DNA of 64,000 nucleotides from assembly GCF_006542685.1 (NCBI RefSeq), contig NZ_AP019736.1:1088001-1152000 (forward strand). The letters run 5' to 3'. Each line of letters begins with the position of its first letter. Within the stretch, counting starts at the first letter, position 1. Below are positions 8,675 to 15,884 of the stretch, in pieces. Both the position numbers and the translations under genes were made by a program. A model generated the notes under the pieces. The model searched no databases, had not been told where the DNA came from, and saw only the letters and a program-made list of their open reading frames with translations. Origin of the DNA: Alistipes dispar (GTDB lineage: Bacteria; Bacteroidota; Bacteroidia; Bacteroidales; Rikenellaceae).

Positions 8675-8944
8675 ATGAAACGAACCATTTTCACTATTGC
8701 GTGTAGTTTATGCGCTTTGGCAATCTATTTCTACTCCTTGAGTGCAAAAACAACAACGGACACATTTTCTTCCGCATTAAGAGCTTCCGACATCGAAGCT
8801 CTAACTCAAGATGAAGGTGGAATATCGATCGTTTGCAGATGTGCTGGTTTTTTAGGGAACAGCCAGTGCAAAGCAAGCAATAGAAAAGCCATTTGTGCAT
8901 CTGGATACAATATTCAATGCCAAGAATGGAATGGAAATTGTTAG
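8675..8944 (+). CDS. NVEALA-type secreted cysteine-rich peptide
   Basis: An 89-residue precursor. Residues 1-25 are a hydrophobic signal/anchor; residues 37-47 (ASDIEALTQDE) resemble the NVEALA motif that defines this Bacteroidota peptide family; the rest is a tail with six cysteines at 54, 56, 65, 74, 82 and 89. NVEALA peptides are typically found beside beta-propeller and DUF1573 proteins, exactly the two genes that follow here, but their function is unknown; a secreted, processed and disulfide-bonded peptide is inferred. The DNA is much more AT-rich than its neighbours, suggesting a different history. Confidence 0.75.
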   Translation: MKRTIFTIACSLCALAIYFYSLSAKTTTDTFSSALRASDIEALTQDEGGISIVCRCAGFLGNSQCKASNRKAICASGYNIQCQEWNGNC

Positions 8945-8968
8945 CAATTAAAATCCACACAATCCTAA

Positions 8969-9007
8969 TGCCCCATTAAGAGATGTATTCATCGCCTTAA
9001 TGGGGCA
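8969..9007 (+). terminator. Strong hairpin between the peptide gene and the propeller gene
   Basis: Perfect 12-bp stem TGCCCCATTAAG (8969-8980) / CTTAATGGGGCA (8996-9007) with a 15-base loop and no T-run. It lies between two genes that look co-transcribed, so it may be a partial terminator or a 3' end stabiliser that gives the peptide message higher abundance. Confidence 0.55.
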
Positions 9008-9021
9008 CAAAACATTCGAAT

Positions 9022-10125
9022 ATGAAGTACCTCTTCTTAACAATTCCCATACTACTTTTGACGGCATGCCGATCCGACCGATCGGCCTATCCGATCGAGG
9101 GCGACAGAGACATCCTGTTTACCGAAATCGTCCTGGACACGATTCCCGTCCGGCTCGAAAACACCTCGTACAGCGGTCATTCGGGCGTCGATGACGGACG
9201 CATCTACTTTCTGGATCAATTTTTCAGCTATCTGTATCTGATCGCCCCGGACGGAACCCCGATCAGCCGGAGCATGGGAATGGGACGGGGGCCCAACGAA
9301 ATTCCGCTGAAACAAACTTCAGCAGCCACCGTCAGAGACCGGGAACTGCTGATTCTGGGAAGCTCCTACGATTACTACATCAGCGAAGATTTCGGTACCC
9401 CGCAGCGAAAGGAGATACGAGTTTCTCCCGAAGACTCCTCTCTGGAAGATGCCCGCGCCTACACTTCCTTCTCCGAGATTCTGCGATCGGGCAACGGCAA
9501 ATTCTATTACAACATCTACTCCGAATCGCCCTATGCGAACCCCGTCGAACACAGCGCCGACTACTTCCGCAACGCCCATATTCTGATGGAAATCGACTCA
9601 GAAACGGGCACAGCCCGCCCGATCGGCAGATTTTCGGACTACTATACGGAGAACCATTCGCGTCTGAAGCACCTGTTCGGAACCGTATACGACCTGACCG
9701 AGAACGGCGACTTCGTCGTATCCCACCAAGCCGATTCGATGATCTACGTATCGGACCGGGATTTCAGACCGGTCCGGGCATTCGGATTCCAGGGAACGGG
9801 GATGAATACGGATTACGCGCAAGCGGCTCCCGGCTGGGACGGCTTCAACGACGCCTACCTCGAAGATACCACCCATAAGGGCTACTATTACTGGCTGGAA
9901 TACGTAGACGAGACCGATACGACATTCCGCAGCTACCAGAAGGGGAGCCATACGGACAGGGACGGGTTGCAGATCTACCGAGGCAGTACGCTCATCGCGG
10001 ATGTAGAGGTCCCCAAAGGATTTTGCGTCGCCGGATACATCGCGCCCTACTATTTTTCCCGCATGAATTGCGATATAGATAACAAAACGATACATTTTTA
10101 TCGCTTCAAATTAACACAACCATAG
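9022..10125 (+). CDS. 6-bladed beta-propeller lipoprotein
   Basis: 367 residues with a lipobox (LLLTAC at residues 11-16) and then a repeat-rich beta protein with recurring Asp/Gly turns. Motifs typical of the Bacteroidota 6-bladed beta-propeller/DUF4221-like group: a leader strand after the lipobox, DDGRIYFLDQ, LYLIAPDGTPISR followed by MGRGPNEI, and a late FRFVRAFGFQGTG-like blade start (here DFRPVRAFGFQGTG). The function is unknown; such proteins accompany NVEALA peptides and may bind or process them at the cell surface. It lies 77 bases after the peptide gene and 3 bases before the DUF1573 gene. Confidence 0.75.
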   Translation: MKYLFLTIPILLLTACRSDRSAYPIEGDRDILFTEIVLDTIPVRLENTSYSGHSGVDDGRIYFLDQFFSYLYLIAPDGTPISRSMGMGRGPNEIPLKQTSAATVRDRELLILGSSYDYYISEDFGTPQRKEIRVSPEDSSLEDARAYTSFSEILRSGNGKFYYNIYSESPYANPVEHSADYFRNAHILMEIDSETGTARPIGRFSDYYTENHSRLKHLFGTVYDLTENGDFVVSHQADSMIYVSDRDFRPVRAFGFQGTGMNTDYAQAAPGWDGFNDAYLEDTTHKGYYYWLEYVDETDTTFRSYQKGSHTDRDGLQIYRGSTLIADVEVPKGFCVAGYIAPYYFSRMNCDIDNKTIHFYRFKLTQP

Positions 10126-10128
10126 TTT

Positions 10129-10593
10129 ATGCAAAAACGTACATTAAATGTATTGAGTACTATCATTATAATTATATCGGCAATAGTTATCATCAAATCC
10201 ATTGTCTCGATTTATAAAAATAAAACGAGTCCATCCCTTTTCATCCAAACAGAAAAGCCCAACAACGACCCATTAACAGAAATAGCTTTCAATGAAGAAT
10301 TAAGGGACGCGGGAGATCTATCCCGAGATACTATTATATATCAAAACTATACTATCCGAAATATTGGAAATAACCCGTTAATAGTTTATAATGTCAGTCC
10401 AGACTGCAACTGTACTGACTACGATCTTTCTCAAAGAATCGCACTTCCTGGAGATAGTACGATAGTTCGTTTGACTATAAGCACTAAAGGGAAACAGGTA
10501 GGAATGTTCATGTTGAATACCGTTATTAAAGTAAACACAAATAAACAATTCTATCGGCTCCGATTAATAGGCAATGTTACTTCTGGCAAATAA
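10129..10593 (+). CDS. DUF1573 domain membrane-anchored protein
   Basis: 154 residues: one N-terminal transmembrane helix (about 8-28, Ile-rich) and a single Ig-like DUF1573 domain with TIRNIGNNPLIVYNVSPDCNCTDYD, the hallmark Cys-rich turn after a conserved NIG segment. The role is unknown; the domain is common in Bacteroidota envelope proteins. It starts three bases after the propeller gene, so it is almost certainly co-transcribed. It is the most AT-rich gene in the window, strengthening the view that the 8.6-10.6 kb patch was acquired. Confidence 0.8.
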   Translation: MQKRTLNVLSTIIIIISAIVIIKSIVSIYKNKTSPSLFIQTEKPNNDPLTEIAFNEELRDAGDLSRDTIIYQNYTIRNIGNNPLIVYNVSPDCNCTDYDLSQRIALPGDSTIVRLTISTKGKQVGMFMLNTVIKVNTNKQFYRLRLIGNVTSGK

Positions 10594-10704
10594 TGACATA
10601 CGATATCATTCTATCACTCTTTCTAAAACAATCCGGATTGCGCAACTATTTTCCGCGCTCTGTTATTTTTCTCACAAAATGAAATCTTTATTTAGTTTTT
10701 TTAG

Positions 10705-10712
10705 TAAATTTG
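10705..10712 (+). promoter_or_regulatory. -7 promoter box of the aldolase gene
   Basis: TAAATTTG matches TAnnTTTG, 43 bases before the ATG at 10756. No clear -33 TTTG is seen. Confidence 0.5.
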
Positions 10713-10755
10713 CAAGGTCAAAAACAGCCAGTAATTTCACTTAAACTCTAATAGT

Positions 10756-11757
10756 ATGGTATCGTACAAAGATCTGGGCCTCGTGAACACCCGCGAAATG
10801 TTCGCCAAGGCCATCAAGGGCGGTTACGCCGTACCGGCATTCAACTTCAACAACATGGAGCAGCTCCAGGCCATCATCCAGGCTGCCGCCGAGACCAAGT
10901 CGCCCGTCATCCTGCAGGTGTCGAAGGGCGCGCGCAACTACGCCAACCAGACCCTGCTGCGCTACATGGCCGAAGGTGCCGTGGAGTACGCCAAGGAGCT
11001 GGGCTGGGCAAAGCCCCAGATCGTGCTGCACCTCGACCACGGCGACTCGTTCGAGCTCTGCAAGAGCTGCGTGGACATGGGCTTCTCGTCGGTGATGATC
11101 GACGGCTCGGCGCTTCCCTACGATGAGAACGTCGCCCTGACGAAGAAGGTCGTAGAGTACGCCCACCAGTTCGACGTGACGGTAGAGGGCGAGCTGGGCG
11201 TGCTGGCCGGCGTCGAGGACGAGGTCGTAGCCGAGGAGAGCCACTACACCAAGCCCGAGGAGGTCGTGGACTTCGTGACCAAGACGGGCGTGGATTCGCT
11301 GGCCATCTCGATCGGCACGTCGCACGGCGCCTACAAGTTCACCCCCGAGCAGTGCACCGTGGATCCCAAGACGGGCCGTCTGGTTCCGCCCCCCCTGGCA
11401 TTCGACGTGCTGGCAGCTATCGAGAAGGAGCTTCCGGGCTTCCCCATCGTGCTCCACGGATCGTCGTCGGTTCCCCAGGAGGAGGTCGATACGATCAACA
11501 AGTACGGCGGTGCGCTGAAGGCTGCCGTGGGCATTCCCGAGGAGGAGCTCCGCAAGGCCGCCAAGAGCGCAGTCTGCAAGATCAACATCGACTCCGACTC
11601 GCGTCTGGCCATGACGGCCGCCATCCGCGAGGTCTTCGCCACGAAGCCCGCGGAGTTCGACCCCCGCAAGTACCTGGGTCCGGCCCGCGACAACATGAAG
11701 AAGCTCTACATCCACAAGATCAAGGAGGTTCTCGGCTCGGACGGCAAGGCCGAGTAA
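10756..11757 (+). CDS. fba: Class II fructose-1,6-bisphosphate aldolase
   Basis: Cleaves fructose-1,6-bisphosphate to dihydroxyacetone phosphate and glyceraldehyde-3-phosphate using zinc. The 333-residue protein has the N-terminal AVPAFNFNNMEQLQAII, the metal-binding LHLDHGDSFE (catalytic/metal Asp94 and His95), GSALPYDENVALTKKVVEYA, the zinc-binding VEGELGVLAGVED and LHGSSSVPQEEV. It is monocistronic, with its own -7 box and a strong terminator. Codon use is that of a highly expressed gene (repeated AAG, CTG and GTC). Confidence 0.97.
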   Translation: MVSYKDLGLVNTREMFAKAIKGGYAVPAFNFNNMEQLQAIIQAAAETKSPVILQVSKGARNYANQTLLRYMAEGAVEYAKELGWAKPQIVLHLDHGDSFELCKSCVDMGFSSVMIDGSALPYDENVALTKKVVEYAHQFDVTVEGELGVLAGVEDEVVAEESHYTKPEEVVDFVTKTGVDSLAISIGTSHGAYKFTPEQCTVDPKTGRLVPPPLAFDVLAAIEKELPGFPIVLHGSSSVPQEEVDTINKYGGALKAAVGIPEEELRKAAKSAVCKINIDSDSRLAMTAAIREVFATKPAEFDPRKYLGPARDNMKKLYIHKIKEVLGSDGKAE

Positions 11758-11795
11758 GACATCCGCATCCGGGGAGCGATCCCCGGACACCGAAA

Positions 11796-11826
11796 GAAAA
11801 ACGGAGGCTCACGCCTCCGTTTTTTT
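11796..11826. terminator. Intrinsic terminator after fba
   Basis: 8-bp stem ACGGAGGC (11801-11808) / GCCTCCGT (11813-11820), loop TCAC, then six Ts. Five As precede the stem, so it can also act on minus-strand transcripts arriving from the operon at 12.1-14.9 kb. Confidence 0.93.
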
Positions 11827-11925
11827 CATCTCCTCCGCTCCGGACGCCGACCCGAACGGCCTCCGGCCGGGATGCCGCATACCGAGACACAACCGGCCGG
11901 AATGCCGTTGTCCGCCGGGCCCCTG

Positions 11926-12048
11926 CCTCCCGGGAGCTCTCACCCGGAATGTCGCAACCCGGAACCCAGCCTCCCGGGAGCTCTCGCCCGGAACGTCGCA
12001 ACCCGGTACTCAGCCTCCCGAGAACTCTCATCCGGAACGTCGCAGCCC
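11926..12048. repeat. Three tandem copies of a 44-bp GC-rich repeat
   Basis: Units at 11926-11969, 11970-12013 and 12014 to about 12048 share the core CTCCCGGGAGCTCTC and GGAACGTCGCAACCC. The first two differ at only a few positions; the third is degenerate and incomplete. More weakly related sequence (CCGGCCGGAATGCCG) lies just upstream. Apart from these repeats and the fba terminator, the 331-base gap holds nothing I recognise. Confidence 0.75.
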
Positions 12049-12088
12049 TTCGCTGGCGCAGCCGTCCCGGCGAAGGATTCCTCCGGAA

Positions 12089-12559
12089 TCATCCGACAGT
12101 CACCCGGAAACGGCACTCACCGCCGCCCGAAAGCACGGTCCGCAGCGTCTCCACCCGGATCCGCCTCCCGGGCAACAACTCCCGCAGGACGTACAGAATG
12201 CTCTGGCGGGAGCATTCGCAATGCGCCGGCGTCTCCACGAATCCCGCCGCGACCTGCGGACACAGGCAGCGCGGGTAGCCCATTTCGTAAACCCGGCCCG
12301 GCTCCACGACGTCCGCGAAGAAATACGCCGAACGACCGTACCGGGCGTACTGCCGGTCGAGGTCGCCGCCGCACTCCAGGAACTGCCGTCGCTGCTCCTC
12401 CAGCACGGATCCTTTCACGCACGCCTCGGCACACGGCCGGTAGAGGGCCGCACGCACGTCGTCCGGAAGGTTCGCCGCGGCCCCCTCCAGCGTCCGGCAG
12501 AACTCCCGCACCCGCAGCAGTTCGGCCGCATCCGGCCCGTTTTTCTTTTCCGATTCCAT
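12089..12559 (-). CDS. Cysteine-rich protein of unknown function
   Basis: 156 residues, no signal peptide or membrane segment. Nine cysteines, several in clusters: RPCAEACVKG, MGYPRCLCPQV, HCECSR and GECRFRV near the C-terminus, an arrangement that suggests metal or cluster binding. It faintly resembles DUF6144/V4R-type small-ligand proteins, but I cannot assign a family with confidence. It starts 11 bases after the alpha/beta hydrolase, as the last gene of the threonine dehydrogenase operon. Confidence 0.7.
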   Translation of the reverse strand: MESEKKNGPDAAELLRVREFCRTLEGAAANLPDDVRAALYRPCAEACVKGSVLEEQRRQFLECGGDLDRQYARYGRSAYFFADVVEPGRVYEMGYPRCLCPQVAAGFVETPAHCECSRQSILYVLRELLPGRRIRVETLRTVLSGGGECRFRVTVG

Positions 12560-12570
12560 GACGGGTACGG

Positions 12571-13560
12571 TCAATCCGTTCGCACGGCCCGTGCGGGACC
12601 GTCCCCGACATACCGTCCGACGAACTCCGCGACACGCCGCGTATATTCCGCGCGGTTGTCCCGGTAGGACATGGCGTGCGCCGCACCGGGAACCACCCAC
12701 AGCTCCTTCTCGCCCGGCTTGGCCTCGTAGAGCGGATAGACCATCCGCGTCGGCACGAAGTCGTCCGCATCGCCGTGGATGAAGAGCATCGGCAGCTCGC
12801 ATTTGGCCACCTGCCGGAGCGCCGAAGCCTCGCGGAACGACCAGCCGTACTTCAGGTCGCACAACCAACTGGCCGTGTAGAGCAGCGGGAAGGCGGGCAG
12901 CGAGAACTGCTCCCGGAGCTCCTTGCGGAACTCGTCCCAGACGCTCGTATAACCGCAGTCCTCCACGAAACACTTCACATAGGGCCGCTGCGGCTCGCCC
13001 GAGACCATCATCGTCGTCGCGGCCCCCATCGAGATGCCGTGCACGACCATCCGTGTACGGCCTCCGAAAAGCCCGTTGGCGATATCCATCCACCGCAGCA
13101 CATCGAGACGGTCCTTCCACCCCATGCGGATGGCCCGCCCCTCGCTCTCGCCGTGGTAATGGAGATCGGGCAGCAGGATATTGCAGCCCAGGTCGTGATT
13201 GTAAAGGTAGCCGATCATCAGCATCCGCACGGCGTTGTCCGTGTAGCCGTGGACGATGACCGCCGTCCGGTCGGTCGGTTCGGGCGCCGCGGCGTAAACG
13301 GCATGGAGCCGCTCGCCCCCGTCGCCGACGATCACCGTGTCGCGCAGCGCCCCCGAACTGCGGAGGCTGTCGGCCCATTCCGCCAGAAACGGATATTCGG
13401 CATACATATATTCATAGGAGGAGGCATTCTTCTCGGCCATCACCGCGTCGGGACGCAGGGCGTAGGAGAGCATGTAGAAACTGCCACCCGCAAGGAGGCC
13501 GCCGACCGCGACCAGCGCGGCGAGCACGATCCCGATACTCTTTTTCAGACTCTTTTTCAT
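12571..13560 (-). CDS. Alpha/beta hydrolase with N-terminal membrane anchor
   Basis: 329 residues: a basic start and one transmembrane helix (about 9-32), then an alpha/beta-hydrolase fold. The nucleophile elbow is HGISMGAA (Ser), the oxyanion region TAVIVHGYTDNA, the acid motif IHGDADDFVP (Asp) and the base VVPGAAHAMSY (His). It resembles membrane-attached serine hydrolases of the YqkD/BEM46 group; the substrate is unknown. The start is three bases after the cupin gene stop, so it belongs to the same operon. Confidence 0.87.
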   Translation of the reverse strand: MKKSLKKSIGIVLAALVAVGGLLAGGSFYMLSYALRPDAVMAEKNASSYEYMYAEYPFLAEWADSLRSSGALRDTVIVGDGGERLHAVYAAAPEPTDRTAVIVHGYTDNAVRMLMIGYLYNHDLGCNILLPDLHYHGESEGRAIRMGWKDRLDVLRWMDIANGLFGGRTRMVVHGISMGAATTMMVSGEPQRPYVKCFVEDCGYTSVWDEFRKELREQFSLPAFPLLYTASWLCDLKYGWSFREASALRQVAKCELPMLFIHGDADDFVPTRMVYPLYEAKPGEKELWVVPGAAHAMSYRDNRAEYTRRVAEFVGRYVGDGPARAVRTD

Positions 13561-13563
13561 ACG

Positions 13564-13929
13564 TCAGGGTTCGGATTTCACCGACAGCGGCACGCCCTCC
13601 GCCCCGGCATAAAACATCACCAGTTCGACCTCGTCGTCGCCCCGGTTCTCGCCGTAATGCAAAGTCCCTACCATTTCGACGATCCCCTCCCCGGGGCGGA
13701 ACGTCCGCTCCGTCCCGTTCCCGGCGACCACGGTCAACTCGCCCCGCAGCACCACCCCCGCATTGACGACCGGATGGAAATGCTCCTCCAGCCGCGCATG
13801 CGGCGGAATCAGGATGCGCAGAAGCGACACGAGGGGCCGTCCCGCCGGGTAGGCGGGCAACGGCTCCCCGTTCCAGCTCGACGACGATGCGGCGATGCGC
13901 TCCGCCGTCGGTCCCTTTCCGTCCGACAC
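13564..13929 (-). CDS. Cupin domain protein, probable GTG start
   Basis: About 121 residues forming a single cupin barrel: metal-binding motif 1 HARLEEHFHPVVNAGVVLRGE, then FRPGEGIVEMVGTLHYGEN carrying motif 2. Small cupins of this kind bind a metal and a small ligand or hormone-like molecule; the substrate is unknown. No ATG lies between the preceding gene and the fold. The GTG at 13929 is chosen because GGAG stands just upstream and it begins eight bases after the tdh stop. Confidence 0.72.
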   Translation of the reverse strand: MSDGKGPTAERIAASSSSWNGEPLPAYPAGRPLVSLLRILIPPHARLEEHFHPVVNAGVVLRGELTVVAGNGTERTFRPGEGIVEMVGTLHYGENRGDDEVELVMFYAGAEGVPLSVKSEP

Positions 13930-13937
13930 GGCTCCGG

Positions 13938-14885
13938 CTATTTCGCCAGCTTGGCGCGGATATGCGCCAGCATGTCGTCGGTCATGCGCGAAAGGTCCCA
14001 TTCGGGTTTCCACCCCCACTCCTCGCGGGCACAGGTGTCGTCCAGCGAATTGGGCCAGCTCTCGGCGATCTCCCGCTTCACGGGGTCGATGTCGTAGGTC
14101 ATCTCGAACGCGGGCATCCGCTTCCGGATCTCGGCGCAGATGATCTCGGGCGTGAAGCTCATCGAGGCGATATTGAAACTGTTGCGGTGCACGAGTTTCG
14201 AGGGATCGGCCTCCATCAGCTCGACGCAGGCGCGCAGGGCGTCGGGCATGTAGATCATGTCCATATAGACGTCCGCGGGAACGGGACAGGTGAAACGGCC
14301 GCTGCGGATCGCCTCGTAGTAGATCTCCACGGCGTAGTCGGTCGTGCCGCCGCCGGGCAGCGTGACGTTCGAAATGATGCCCGGAAAGCGGACCGAACGG
14401 GTATCGACCCCGTACTTGTGGTGGTAATAGTTGCCCAGCAGCTCGCCCGTGACCTTGCAGACCCCGTAGATCGTCGTCGGCTGCATGATCGTATCCTGCG
14501 GGGTCTTGTCCTTGGGCGACGAGGGGCCGAAAGCGCCGATCGACGAGGGGGTGAAGAGCGCGCAGTGGTGCTGCCGCGCCACCTCGAGCGAGTTGTTCAG
14601 CGCACCCATATTGACGTTCCAGGCCATCTGGGGATTCCGCTCTCCCACGGCCGAAAGCAGCGCCACGAGGTTGAAGATCGTGTCGATCCGGTGACGGGCC
14701 ACCACCGACGCCATCGCCGTGGCATCGAGGGCATTCAGCACCTCGAAGGGACCGTCCTCGCCCAGGGACTTGCACTCGCGCATGTCGGTGGCCACCACAT
14801 TGTGCCCGCCGTAGATTTTGCGCAGATAAACTGTCAGCTCGGAACCGATCTGGCCTCCGGCGCCTACTATCAGAATACGTTTCAT
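13938..14885 (-). CDS. tdh: SDR-type L-threonine 3-dehydrogenase
   Basis: Oxidises L-threonine to 2-amino-3-ketobutyrate with NAD+. The 315-residue extended short-chain dehydrogenase has the nucleotide motif GAGGQIGSELT, the Ser/Tyr-Lys catalytic elements (TPSSIGAFGP and YGVCKVTGE) and the block RFPGIISNVTLPGGGTTDYA that marks the SDR threonine dehydrogenase group rather than sugar epimerases. The usual partner kbl is not in the window. It leads a four-gene minus-strand operon (tdh, cupin, hydrolase, Cys-rich protein). It is divergent from the tRNA gene. Confidence 0.87.
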   Translation of the reverse strand: MKRILIVGAGGQIGSELTVYLRKIYGGHNVVATDMRECKSLGEDGPFEVLNALDATAMASVVARHRIDTIFNLVALLSAVGERNPQMAWNVNMGALNNSLEVARQHHCALFTPSSIGAFGPSSPKDKTPQDTIMQPTTIYGVCKVTGELLGNYYHHKYGVDTRSVRFPGIISNVTLPGGGTTDYAVEIYYEAIRSGRFTCPVPADVYMDMIYMPDALRACVELMEADPSKLVHRNSFNIASMSFTPEIICAEIRKRMPAFEMTYDIDPVKREIAESWPNSLDDTCAREEWGWKPEWDLSRMTDDMLAHIRAKLAK

Positions 14886-14945
14886 CTGTTTTTGGTTGTA
14901 ATTCGTCAGTAAAGATAGAAAATAATCGGGAAAATCGCACATTTT

Positions 14946-14977
14946 TTTGGTCTTTTCATTTTTCTTGCGTACTTTTG
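14946..14977 (+). promoter_or_regulatory. Promoter of tRNA-Thr
   Basis: TTTG (14946-14949), 20 bases, TACTTTTG (14970-14977): an exact match to the Bacteroidota promoter, 21 bases before the tRNA 5' end. Confidence 0.85.
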
Positions 14978-14998
14978 CACCACTCGAAAGAGCAAAAG

Positions 14999-15070
<72 letters not shown>

Positions 15071-15078
15071 CGGCGACA

Positions 15079-15117
15079 AGAGGGAGGGAAGAGGATTTCT
15101 TCCCTCCCTCTTTTTTG
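15079..15117 (+). terminator. Intrinsic terminator after tRNA-Thr
   Basis: Perfect 14-bp stem AGAGGGAGGGAAGA (15079-15092) / TCTTCCCTCCCTCT (15098-15111), five-base loop, then a run of Ts. Confidence 0.95.
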
Positions 15118-15829
15118 TATGCAGTCTTGCCTGCCCCCGGGAACGGAATGAGGAGAGGCCGCCGGCAGGTTACGATTTCCGGCATCCGGAGTATCGCTTC
15201 CGGCAACGGAAAAGTCCGGAAATGCACGTCGCAAAGCCGCAAATAACATGATAAAATAAAAGACGCGCATTTTGCTTACGATCAGACTCCATTTTACCTG
15301 CAAACGGCCGAAAACACCCCGGAAAAACTCGACACAGACCGGATCAAGAAGCATATAATATCACTAAATAACTACTATACAATATAATACAAAATATTAG
15401 CCGATAAGCCGTTTTTAATTACGATTTATCGAATCACGAGCGATCCGGCCCGAAAAACGCTTCCGGCACGACAAAAAAACAGGGTTTCGGGCACTTTTAC
15501 AGTAAATTCAGATTATTAAATAATTTTACGAATATACCGCCCCGCCATTTCTCAAATCCGCCTGTGCAAAATTTAAATTTACATAAAAACAAACCGCGAT
15601 TACCGTATTTATTTTACAAATAAATAAAAACGAGACGCCGCTTCCGACAGAATCGAATAAAATGCACGGCAGACAATTCATTAAAATTGCATGTCGATCC
15701 GAAACAGGATATAACACACCTTATTTTCAGATTATTTTCAGAAGAATACCCTCGGCGTCCGCCCGCACTGCACTATCAAAAAAGACGGTTTTTCAATGAT
15801 TTTACTTACAATCCGATATTAAAAAACAT
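15118..15829. other. Long AT-rich gene-free stretch upstream of the SusC operon
   Basis: About 700 bases without a credible gene. From about 15240 the base composition shifts to strongly AT-rich, with many short A/T runs. No terminator, tRNA or structured RNA was recognised beyond the promoter at its right end. It may hold upstream binding sites for the surface-protein operon. Confidence 0.5.
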
Positions 15830-15860
15830 TTTGTTCGTAAAATTTAATTTCGTACGTTTG
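15830..15860 (+). promoter_or_regulatory. Promoter of the surface-protein operon
   Basis: TTTG (15830-15833), 19 bases, TACGTTTG (15853-15860): an exact consensus. The implied transcript start is about 18 bases before the SusC ATG at 15885, leaving a very short leader. Confidence 0.9.
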
Positions 15861-15884
15861 CGGCGTAAGAAAGTCAGTTTCCTT

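Noticed and set aside
11926..12048. The 44-bp tandem repeats as a CRISPR array
   Set aside because: Units abut directly with no unique spacers and differ from one another; no cas genes nearby.
15526..15717. A 63-codon minus-strand frame in the AT-rich gap
   Set aside because: No family similarity recognised, no promoter box and biased composition; likely chance.
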